A stretch of 59,739 bases of DNA from Parachlorella kessleri (taxonomy: Eukaryota; Chlorophyta; Trebouxiophyceae; Chlorellales; Chlorellaceae). The stretch lies in contig BBXU01001566.1 of assembly GCA_001598975.1 (NCBI GenBank), forward strand, positions 1 to 59,739. Reading direction: 5' to 3'. A program made the position numbers and the translations under genes. Positions 1 through 10,782 of this stretch are shown here, piece after piece; position 1 is the stretch's first letter; every line of letters begins with the position of its first letter. Below the pieces are notes generated by a model that worked only from the letters and a program-made list of their open reading frames with translations, did no database searches and was not told the DNA's origin.

Positions 1-3000
1 GGGGGGCTGGTGATGCATGTGCTGGAGTGCGTGCAGGCGCTGAGGTGAGTGGGCGGGCGGGTGACCGTGTGAATGGGGGGAGGCCAGAGCTGGGAAAGGG
101 GATAGGGAGAGCCATTACGTAAGCTGTGGGCAGCCGTACGTACCCTGGTGACAAGAGCTTGGGAAGTGCAGGCGGGGGGGATGGAGTTGCTGTGGCGTTG
201 CTACTGATGGTGCAGCTGCTGGTTGCCCGGGAGGAGAGTCCGGTACTTACGTGTATGAACACTGAGACGGCTTGTGATAGGTGAAGCGGCATGGAATTGG
301 TGGGACAGATGAAGGTGACTCACCGCTGGTGGTGCATGTGCTAGAGCATGTCCAGGCGTTAAGGGCGGCGTAACTGTCTCCGTATCTTGAAGCCCCCACA
401 TGTGCTGCTGTTGTCACTACCAGCGGTAGGACGCCCTTGGCAGCTACGTGGCCCAGCCTAGGTGGGGTGGCACGATCTGTACATCAGGTCCCACCCCGGA
501 TCCCAGCCCAAATCTGATGGCGGGCTGAGTCTGCATGCTGCTTGCTCACGGGCCCCTGTGTCGTGCATGCTGCAGGGTCTGCTTTGAGCTGGGCGTAGAT
601 CCCTGCCTTCGCATCCTGCTGCCCTCGCTCCATTCCCTGCACCAGCTGCTCTCCGAGGGTCCTCCCGCCATCCCGCCGTCACGACTGCGAGCCCGCATCG
701 CGGAGGTGGCAGACCAGAGCATGCTGGTGGCCTGGCTGAGGGGAATCATGTCAAGGGCGGAATTTTCCAGATACTCCACCCTACATGCTGGCGAGGTTGG
801 GCCTGGCGGCCTGCCTGCCATGCCGCCGCTGCGCAAGCCGCCAAAGCTGGGGTGCGCCGGCGCCGCTGGCAGCCCCCAGCAGGCAGCGCAGCAGGAGGAT
901 GAGCGCATGGTGGTACAGCAGGCACAGCAGCAGGGGCAGGCGGGTGGCGCCAGGCTGGCGCTGACAGGGGCCGGCAGCAGCGACAGCGCATTGTCGCTGC
1001 ATGGAGCCCCTGCTAGCTTGGCGCCAGCCCCCGAAGCCACTTCAGAAGGGGCAGCAGCAGATGCGCCCGGCAACGGCGTGCTGACGGAGCCAGCCGCCAG
1101 CTACAGCAGCGGGCACAGCGTGGCGCCGCAGCAGGGCAGCAGGCTTGGGCTGCTGGTGCGGATTTTGCAGGAGCTGGCCGCAGAGGCACAGCAGGGCGCA
1201 GCAGGCGAGGTGCCGGCCCATGGCATCGAGGAGCCTGTGCCGCGAGAGCCAGAGGCAAAAGCGGGGCAGCAGCCTGCTGGGTTGCCATCTCAAGTGCAGC
1301 CACAGGACACCGCACTTAATGGTGCTGGGGAGGCGCACTCAACACCCCCATGGGATGAGGCTGGCAGCAGCGACAGCAGCAGCCATGAAGAGCAGGCTCA
1401 GCAGTCAAGCAGAGTAGCCGGGCAGCAGGGAACAGGCGAGACACCTGACCAGCGGCCGCCGCAGCCGTTGGGGCGCAACGCTATGACAGTTGCGGTGGTC
1501 GCGGCAAGCCCAGACTCGGCGGCCGCGTTGCGGCAGACGCTGGCAGCTGTGCCGGAGCTAAGCGGAGCGGTACAGCCGCGAGTCTTAGAGGCTGCCTGCT
1601 CCGCATGGGATGGGCAGCAGCAGGAACAGCAGCAGACAGGGGGACAGCAGGAGCAGCAGCCAAATGGGGAGCCCACGGCTTTGCCGCCCTGTCGGCACCA
1701 AGGCAGCTGCTTGCTGACTGTGCGTGTGCTGGCCCGGGAGGAAGCTGAGAGCCCTGAGGGTCTGGCCAAGCTCTCTGGCTGCAGCCGCGTGATCTGGTGA
1801 GCCCTCTCCTGGGTCCACTTGTGCGACGGTGTATGTGTCTGCTGACAATTCTAGGCTTGGATACATACCGGCGGGGGCTTGGGCTGACATGTAGGAGGGG
1901 TAATAGAATGCTCAATTCTGGCAATCTGGCGCCCAGCGATATGAACGGCTGGCTGTAGCGCGCTGGAGCCACCAGCCGTTCATTACCCCGCTAGATCTGC
2001 CCGGACCTGGTTACAGCTCAGCAGTAGGTGTCCTGCAGTGCGCAGTGTGCACATGGTGGAGTAAGGCAAGTACCAGGTTCTGTGCCCGGCTTGCATCAGA
2101 GGACTAAGGTAACTATCATGTCCTGTGCCCGGTCTGCCTTGAGAGACTGAGCTATCCGTCATGCCCTGTGTCCGGTCCTAAGCTCAAACCCTAGACTTTG
2201 ACAAGGAACCATCACGCTCTGCACGCCAGTAGCGCACCCGACGGCCATCTCAACCTTTCCACCTCCCACGGTGTGCAGGTACAGCAGCGATGGCATCTTC
2301 CACGCGGCCAGCCAGGACTGCGACTCGCCGGCTCTCACCGCCTGCCACGCCCTCTGCCTCGCGGCGGCAGCGCAGCAGCAACAGCAGCAGCAACAGCAAC
2401 AAGGGCCACCTCAAGAACAGCAGCAGCAGGGGCATCAGGAAGGGCCACCGCGAGAGCAGCCAGAGCAGCAGCCGGCAGCCGCAGCGCCTGGTGTGTTGGA
2501 GTGCCATGTGCTAGCAAGCCAGGAGCAGCTGGAGGCGTACCAGGAAGCCCTCAAGGCCGACCAGACGCTCAAGGTGTGCGCTGGGCGTGCTGGGGTGATG
2601 CTTTGTCATTGTCGTCGCAGCACAGAGAGGCTGTGCTGCCAGGGGTCCTGCTAGCCATTGCGTCACCTAGTCATGAGGGTTGGTGCCCATGTCTGGGGGT
2701 GTGGCACTGTCTGATGCATAAGGATGCATGAAGAAAGAACCACTCAAGAAGTGCGGGGGTGCATGCCGCTGGCAGCTGGCTTGGCAGTCTTTGCCAGGTC
2801 AGCTTGCTGAGCTGGCTCTGCCCTTCACCTGGGCTTGCAGGGCTGGTATCCCAGCGGTACTAGACGAGCAGGGGGCATGCTCTATGTTTTGTGGTGGGAG
2901 TGGAGGCCTCAGGGCAGGGAGGCTGATAGAGGCCTGCATGCCTGTGGTCAGGGCCCCGCTGCCCTGTTTGGCTTCGTCCCTGGCTGGTGAACTCCTGACA

Positions 3001-6000
3001 AATAACTCATGTCACTTTCGGTGCCACCTGCTGAGGTTTGTGTGCGTGCAGGCTGCTCTCCAGCTGGTCCTGCTGGGCGATGCCCCTGTGGAGGAAGCCC
3101 TTGCCAACCTGGGCCACCTTGCCGACATGCACGCTGGGCCGTCAGCGGCCCCCTTGGAGGCCCTGGCCTGCCAGGTGCTGGAAGCTGTGTGCCTGGGGCT
3201 GTGTGGCGAGGCCCCGCGCTATGTGACTTCTGAGATTGAGCCGGCCACGGCTGCTGCTCCTGGCCCGGCTGTTGCGCCGGCAGCAGCGGTAGCAGGGTCC
3301 CAGGGAGGGCCGCCGGCGCCAGCTGCGGTGGCCCCTCCCACAGCTGCGGCAGCCGAGCCGGGGGCAGGGCAGGCGGCGACCGAGGAAGCCCCGGGGGATG
3401 GCGGGACGGTGGAAAACCCCCCACCCGTCGAGGGACCCTCCCCGGCTCCGCTGCAAGATGAGGGGGAGAAAGAAGGGCAGCCCCTTCACTCGCTACCGGC
3501 AGGGCAGGAGCAGCAGCTTGCCAAGGGTGGAAAGGCGCCGCTGCCGCAGCAGCCACGGCTGTTCCGTGCCACGGTGGCGCTGCCCCAGGCAACCTTCCCT
3601 GCCCTGCGCTTCCACCCTCACCCAGCGACCATGCCGCTGCGGCCGGTGAGGGGGCGCGCGAGGGCCGACCCGGCGCAGGCGCGCTGCTCTGCTGCGCTGC
3701 GCGCGCTGTGCGCGCTGCAGGAGCTGGGCCTCCTGGCCAGGTCAGCAGCTGTCTGCGGGGCTTAGGGCGGTTGGCGGGTGCAGTCGTTAGTGTAAGGGGG
3801 TGACCTCAACACGCATCCTGTGTGGTGTGTTCAAGTGGCAAGCTAGGGTATGCCCTCTGGCACCGCAAACCTGTACAGCTAGCGGGGTGGCTAGGGGTGT
3901 GGCGGGCACCGCTGTGCCTCCTCACAGACAGAGGGGCATGAGCGCACCTGCAGCTGCAGTGACCCTGCTGCCAGGCGCTCCTCCCCTCTCTCTGTCTTCT
4001 CGTTACCGACCCATGCCTCCAACCCCTCGTCCCTCACCAAAAGTGCCCCGTATCGCCTTAGCCTGCAGGTACTGGCCCAGCCGTCTGCTGCTGGCGCGAA
4101 GCCTGCTGCCCAAGGCAGGTGCGGCTGGCAACGGCATGGGCCCGGCTGCTGACCTCCCGCTGTTCCTGCCAGGGGCGGTGCCCCTGTCACAGACCGCCTA
4201 CGCGTGCTGCCCGCTGTGCGGCGTGGCCACCTCAGGTGGGCAAAGGGGAAGACATCATGCATGAGGTAACCGATGAGTCATTGCAGTAAGGGGAGCCTGC
4301 GTAGAGTGTTTCTCAGCTTGGTAAGTTGGATTTCGTGCTCGTCTGCTGCATGCCATGCGCCGCAGCGTGCTGGTCTGCTGCATGCCATGCGCCGCAGCGT
4401 GCTGGTCTGCTGCATGCCATGTGCCGCAGCGGCGTCGGGGTCTAACAACGTAGTCAGCCCTAGAGCTGACCCAGGGTGCAGCCATGCTTTTATACCCACT
4501 TCATATATACAGCTCCTTTAGTAGGCAAGCTGCGGACCCTGCGACCAACCCATTGCATGGTCCCAGGATGGGTGCAAGCCATGCCATGCCAACCCTGTTT
4601 CGACATGCAGGCAAGGCCGCGTTCTTGGCCCACCTGTCCGGCTGGCAGCACAGGGAGCGGGTCAGGCAGCATGCAGAGCAGGGTGTGGAGGTCGCCCCCT
4701 GGCTGCTGCCGCTGGGTGCTGCCGGCTCCAGCCACGGCTGGCCAAGAGAGCAGCAGGGGGACCAGGAGGACATGCCTAGTGATGGGGAGGCCCTCCAGAA
4801 TGGCAGCACAGGGCAGCTGGGCGGCGCGGATTGCATGCTCCATGACGGTACGCATTGCAGTGGCTGCCTTGGCCCGAGTATGGTAGTTGGTGCATTCCCA
4901 CTTGGGGACCTGGACTCGTATGCAAGTCCTGTAAGCCAGCACAACTGGTCTGGGGCTGCGTATGGCTGCCACGCCACTACTGACGAATGTTGGGCAAGCC
5001 TCTCCTGCTGCGTGACGTGCCCGCTCCGGCAGTCGTACTTGGGCGGTCGCTTCAGGCAATGCCTGGTTGGTGTTGTTGATGTGTTCCACCAAACACTGCA
5101 GTGCTCCCAAGTGGGGCCACCTAACCTCTCCGAGCATCTTTCTTTCCCGGGTGTGTGAGGCTGTTTGCTATTGTCCATCTGGCGTATGCCTCCTGATGCA
5201 GTGTACTCGCAGGCTGCCTCCTTCTATTGGTGTGGATAAAGTTGCCCTTCTTGCTTCCCTATGCTGCACCATGCCTCCTACCACATGCTGCGCTTTGCCT
5301 GCTGCCGCATGCTGCGCCTGCAGGTTCACAAGGCAGCCCGCCTGGCGCCCGCGTTCAAGAGGAGGCCGGGGAGGCGGCGGAGGAGGAGCAGGCAGAGATG
5401 TACTCTCCTGGCCCCACCCCCTTCTTCTGCCCTTCCTGTGGGGTGTACTGCCGTACCGCCGGCCTGCTGGAGGTCCACAGGGGAAGCCACAGTCACCAGC
5501 GAAGGGCCTTGGGCTTGGAGCCTGGTGGTGCCTATCGGGCACCTTTGCCTGGGCCTGGGAGGTGGGTGCCCCAGAGCAGCTGCATGCCTGCGTGCGGGCC
5601 GCCCCACTTCGCAATTTGTCATTCTGGAGTGCCCTGCGAATGTTGACGCGGGTGTGAGTGTGTGACCCCTGTGTCCAGGGGTGTGCCGCCCATTAGGTCA
5701 GCCCTTGCTGCTGGCCGCGCTGCGCCTCATCCCCGCCAGGACAGTCCCGCTCGCCAAAGCGGATCTGGGAAGCGCTGTGCGTGCTGCGCCTGCTGCAGGA
5801 CCCAGCCTCCGGCTCCGCTGGTGACGCCCTACTTCTGCGCGCTGTGCAGCATGTATGCCACAAGCGAGGACCAGCTGCGCATGCATTGCCTCGGCAAGCG
5901 CCACTCGCGCAACCTAGCCCTGCACCGCGGCCCGGCGGCCGCCGCCGCGGCCGGCCGGGGCCCGGCCCCGGCCGCGCCGCTGGCACTGCCGCTGGGTCTG

Positions 6001-9000
6001 CCACCGCCTCACCCTGGCAGTGGCACTGGCGCTAGGTACCCTGCTGCGCTGGCGCATGGTGGGCCGCCCGGTCACCGGGTAGCGGTGGCGCTGCCAGTGC
6101 ACAGCCAGTATGGTGCGCTGCATGGAGCGGCTTCGGGACACCGGCCTGTGCCGCCGGCGCCTGGCATGGTGCATCATTACGCAGCCCAGGGGCTGGCTCG
6201 CCCCCCACCCCACCTCTACCATGCTGCCCCCATGCCAGCAGGCCAGCAAGGCGTACTGCAGGGCGGTACAGGCTGGGGGCCCCCGGGGATGATGCCAGCT
6301 GGCGGTCCAGCTCATCCCGCCATGGCGGTGGGAGCTGAAGCCGCGTATCAAGCTGCTGTGCCCGCTGTGCATGGTGTGGCAGTGCAGCGCAGCCCCGGCC
6401 CTGCAGCACCTGGGATGGGCCCCCAGCCGCCCCCTCCCCCGCCGCCCTTTGAGGCTGCAGCAGGGATGGGCACCGCGTTTGGGTCGCACCAGGCCTTTGC
6501 CAGTGGTGGCGGCAGCAACAGCCGGCCGCCAAGCGGCGACGCGGGGGAGGGTAGCAGGACCGGGGTGGAGGGTGACATGTCACGCTTCCACCGCTGCGAC
6601 CTATGTGGCGTGGTGACGCCCTCCCGCAAGCACTTTGAGTACCATATCCAGGTACATGAGCTTGGCTGCTGCTGCAAAGGACCCCTTCCAGGCTGACACC
6701 TTGTAAAACGCGTAATTTGCCATGAAAGTGTAGGATGTGTGGAGAGGCACACCAGCTCCCTCAGATATATTCTTCACTGGGAAAAGATGTGTTTGTGGTT
6801 TTGATGAACCTCATTCAAAAGCCCTGTGCCACCAGGCTGCTTTGCTTGCCTGCTAAGGGCACTCCCGCCTCCCAGTCAGGCACTATTGTTGCCTCCATGC
6901 CACTTTTAACACACGTTGTGCATGCTTGCTGCACCCCACCATTAAGCGCTTCTGGCTGACCCTACCTACCTGGCTGGCCCCCTCCCTTGCAGGGTGCCAA
7001 GCACTTGCGTCGGCAGGCCAAGCACCTGGGCCTGCCCTTGCCTCCTCCCATAGGCAACGGGCGCGCCGCGGGTGCTAGCCCAAGCCCCGGCCCTGGCACA
7101 CCGTCCCAGGCAGGCAGCCCGGCTGGGGACAGCCCCCAACACAGCTTGGCAACCCCCAGCGGGGACAGCAGGGGCGCTAGCCCTCTGCCGGGCAGCAGGC
7201 CGGGCACAGCAGGGGCGGCAGGCACGGTGCTGGAGCAGCAGCAGCAGCAGCGGGGTGGACATGGCGGCGAGACGTTGGCGCCCCACGGGCCAGATGGAGG
7301 CGGTGGCACCCCTACGCAGCCGCAGCAGCCTGAGTCGCTGTTCTGCCCTGTGTGTGGCATCGTCGCCACATCCCAGCTGAACTTGGAGGTAAGGGTGTGC
7401 GCAATCACCACAGCCGGTGCCGAGGTCGTCCTGCTCTGTGCCAGCCTCAGGACCAAGCGGACCTGCACTGCCTGCAGCGTATCGTGGGGTCGGGTCATCC
7501 CCACGGGTAACCAGGACCCCCTTCCACAGTGCAGAATCACTGCCAGGATGTGCAGTAGTAGACTGATGACCAAAACCCCTTTGAACTATTTAACACTGCA
7601 GGACCACTACCAGGGTCAAAGTAGGGTGATTGGTGACTAAGCCCGCCTTGGGGTATTTGACACTGCAGGACCACTACCAGGGCCGGAGGCACCAGAAAAA
7701 CGTGGAGCGGCTCCAGCGACAGGCCACACCGTCCACCCAGCCACCGGGGCTGCCGCCGCCACACCCCGGCGCCCCGCTGGCTCCCGCTTCGAGCGGCAAG
7801 GCTCTTGGGCTGGAGCGGCAGCCGTCCTTTGGCCTGCTAGGTACGCACAACTGGAGGGTGGGTGTGGCCACATCTGCAGGGAGGCAGGCGTGCTGTGGTC
7901 GCGCGTGCAAGGGCTGGGCATGTATCGCCGACACGGATTCTTCCGTGGCGCACAGGCAGTTGCAGCCTCCCTTGAGCAGGATGCGCTACCCAGGTTTCAT
8001 GCGCTTCTTGCTCGGACCTCACAGCGCTTCCAGGAATGACGCTGAGTTCAAGCATATCTGTGTTGCCAGACAGTGGTGGTATGCGGGCGTGCAGCATGGG
8101 GTACCCCTTTTGCGGTGCCCTGGCAGTCGCTGCGGTCAAGACAGCCAGCCCCAAGCATGCCCGCCGCAACCCGCCCTGCCCAGCGGGCGCCTCACCGCCA
8201 TAGGCTTGCCCAACCAGCCCCTCCTGTGCCTGTCCTCTGCTGCAGGCCTAGCAGCAGCAGGCGGCGAGGGCAGCCTCAAGCGCGCCGGCAGCAACAGCCG
8301 CCTGCCCAGCGGGGGCCTGCTCTCCGCGGGCTCCCTGCCTCGCCTGCCAAGCGGCAGCCTGGTGTCTGCCAGGTCGCTGCAGCGCATGCCCAGCGGCAAC
8401 GTGTACGACAACTTCCCATGCGTGAGGGTGGGCGACGTGGTGCTGCCCTCCAGCATGGACCTACGTGAGTTCTTTGAAAGGGATTTTTATTATTATAGTT
8501 TGAAACAAAAAGGTTAACACCTCAAAAAGCCTTGGTTACTTTCAATTTTGCCGGGTCGGGCTCCTTGTGTATAGGGCCCGACTGCGCTGCTGTGGTGGCT
8601 CCCCTGAGGGTTCCCTGGATGTGCATGCAGTTTGCAAGACCTACCGCTGGGGCGCCTCAGGAATTATTGTCTGCAGTGAAATCGGCTGAGGTGCATCTCG
8701 ATGTGCCAGGGTGTTAATGTTGTACAGCTAAGACGCTGTTCGACCGACTGAGTGTATGGGGTTGCACAGATGAGGCTATATGCAAGAGAATGATTGGCAC
8801 CCCAAGGCCCAGCAGCACTGCGTTGTAGGTGTAGCAGCGGCAAGCATGAGTGTCCTCTTTCTGAGTTATTCAGTTCGCGACTTCTGCGTTGACCTGCGCC
8901 TGCCGCAGGTGCGTACCTGGACGAACTGCAGCACTTGGAGGACTGGGAGGGCGCATCCCAAATTGAAGCCCTCCCCGCCATTGCCGAGTATGGCTTGGAC

Positions 9001-10200
9001 GTCCCACCAGGCCCCGGCGACTCATCAGAAACTCCGCGGCCTTCCTTGGGCGGCAGGGGCCCGTTGGCCGGTAGCACCGGGGCCCAGGTTGCGTCTCCCG
9101 TCTCCGCCAACTCGGCCGCTGCGGAAGCGGCAGAAGGGCCGGGAGCAGCCCGCGCTGCCCCTGGTGGGGCTGGCGGCGGGCCACACTCTGGCGGGGCACT
9201 ACCCCCTCCCCCAGCCGGTCTATCACGAGCAGGGCCTTTTGCGTCAGACCAGTGCGCCGCTGCGGCACAGAGTGACAGCCGGCAGGAGCCGGGGGGGACC
9301 CCACTGGCCCCTCAAGTAGCACAGCTGGAGGCTGCATCTCCCCTTCCTCCACCACCCCACGCACTGGCGGCTGCTGGGGGGTGGCAGGGCATGGCCAGCC
9401 CAGCATTAGCTGCCCCTGCCGCTGCTGCTGCTGCTGGTGGTGGTGGTGATGGGGTTAACATGGGGGGCCAGTCTCGCAGTTCGGCCGCCAGCACCAGCTA
9501 CAGCAGCCAGGGGCCAGCAGCCACTGGCTACCGCCCCCCTTCCCGGCGCCCCAGCCCCTCGCCAACTGGCGCTGGCAGGGTGCTGCAGGCGCAGTATGCC
9601 CACCCGCAGCCGCAGCATGGGCAGCATGCACAGCAGCTGGGCATGCCGCTGCGCTCACGGTCACCAGCTCCGCCGCCGCCGCCAGCAATGCAGCAGCCAC
9701 AGCTGTACGCTCAGCAGTACGCACGGTACGGCCAGAGCGGCTCTGTGCAGACGGCCGTGCAGTACCGGCCCTCCCCCCCTGCCACCCCCCCGGCCCAGCC
9801 CTACTGGGCCGGACAGCAGCCGGCAGTGGACCCTGCTGCTGCGGCAGCAGCTGGCATGGCGCATGTGGGCTTCATGCCTGCCCCCGGTCTGGCTCAGATG
9901 CCAGCAGGGCAGGGCTCGTATGGGATGGTCCCGGTCCAGCCCATGATCCCTGTCATGCACCCTGCACAGTATGGCATGCAGTACGGGCACCCTGGCATGG
10001 CTGTGCCCGTCATGCAGTTCGGCGGGCACCCCATGGCCGGCGGGGTGCAGATGCAGGCGCCTGTACTGGAGCAGCAAGGGGGCGGCGGGTGGGTCTCTGT
10101 ACAGCAGCATCAGTACTGGGCGGAGGCGCAGCAGATGGGACATCAGATGCAGCAAGCCCAGCAATTGCAGCAGAATGCACAGCGGTTTGGGCGCGGATAA
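1..10200 (+). CDS. Large protein with five U1-type C2H2 zinc fingers (5' end outside window)
   Basis: Twelve exons read through with consistent phase: 1-44, 576-1796, 2279-2573, 3052-3740, 4069-4235, 4611-4847, 5324-5561, 5799-6651, 6993-7388, 7669-7840, 8246-8464 and 8909-10200. They encode about 1,940 residues and the start lies upstream. Five fingers have exactly the C-x2-C-x12-H-x5-H spacing of the U1/matrin type; their first Cys falls near residues 797, 920, 977, 1230 and 1366 of the visible part. This finger type is known in RNA- and dsRNA-binding proteins such as U1C and ZNF346/JAZ. The N-terminal third has Leu-rich helical stretches I do not recognise. The rest is Gln/Pro/Ala/Gly-rich filler, including a poly-Gln run from (CAG)n near 2375, and the tail is Pro/Gln/Met-rich. 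Fingers 1, 4 and 5 are each cut by an intron. A nuclear RNA-binding role is inference only; exon joins are well supported. Confidence 0.8.
326..364 (+). pseudogene. Decayed duplicate of the first visible exon
   Basis: About 39 bases match positions 7-45, the end of the exon that splices at 45, with roughly 8 mismatches. The copy reads LVVHVLEHVQALR against LVMHVLECVQALR and then meets a stop. The GT donor at the exon end is lost (GGGCGG instead of GGTGAG). It lies inside the intron 45-575 and looks like a relic of a local tandem duplication. Confidence 0.5.
4341..4431. repeat. 32-base tandem repeat, three copies
   Basis: Three near-identical 32-base units beginning GTCTGCTGCATGCCATG lie back to back in the intron 4236-4610 of the zinc-finger gene. 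The third copy has a C-to-T change. It is non-coding. Confidence 0.8.
7563..7684 (+). repeat. 67-base-offset duplication of an intron 3' end plus exon start
   Basis: The junction sequence ACACTGCAGGACCACTACCA occurs at about 7594-7613 and nearly identically 67 bases later, where it forms the real acceptor (AG at 7667-7668). Only the downstream copy continues the zinc finger in frame. Use of the upstream copy (AG at 7600-7601) would run into an in-frame TAA after 12 codons. Confidence 0.7.
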
Positions 10201-10782
10201 CCCGCCAGTCTTGGTATATTCTATTCTTTTCATGGTCCTTTTCATGGTTTTCCGAGTTGTGTTTCTGCTCTGTGATTCACAAGCGGACCTTTGCAGTGAC
10301 TGCTGCCTGGCCTCACAAGCCACTTCCTCAGATCTGCATGTGCGTGATTACAGTCCTGAGCTATCTATCAAACTCAAATGCAGACCAAGTGCTAGCAGAG
10401 AGGATTGGTGATGTTGAGTATGTAGACATGATGTTTTAGTTCTACTAGCAATGGAGTTGTAGTGAGCATGACGTCAGATAGCCAACCCTGGTATATTGCA
10501 AGCGCCCCAATTCATTGGTAGGGAGTTGTTCTTTCTAGGCTTCTAGTTTACGAGGCTGAACGGACCATTTTAGGGGATCTTGATGACGCCGAGGAGAAAA
10601 CGCATTTTGTGAGAGGAAATGAGGATATGGCACAAGTCAGCAGCCCTTGAGGGCGCCATAGCATGCGCTGCCATGCATCAAGTAATCAATGTTTGTGATG
10701 GCACTGGACTCCTCTGTAAGACTGGGCCCTGATATCTAGGCAGCATACAAGAATACCATGGGAGCCAGCACAGGGCATACGA
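10201..10782. other. Convergent 3' intergenic region between zinc-finger gene and RBR
   Basis: No gene seen. A TGTAA word on the plus strand at 10715-10719 would serve the zinc-finger gene. The reverse-complement word at 10348-10352 would serve the retinoblastoma-related gene. If both are used the two 3' untranslated regions overlap by about 370 bases. Confidence 0.5.

Noticed and set aside
546..1073. Long minus-strand open frame opposite the second visible zinc-finger-gene exon
   Set aside because: GC-rich coding DNA leaves open shadow frames; the plus frame splices in phase on both sides and this one has no family resemblance.
2948..3592. Minus-strand 214-codon frame rich in Pro, Ala and Arg
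   Set aside because: Antisense shadow of the exon 3052-3740, whose plus-strand frame joins its neighbours exactly.
4484..5178. Three overlapping frames of 215-225 codons on both strands
   Set aside because: They run across an intron-exon-intron stretch; only the exon 4611-4847 frame continues zinc finger 1.
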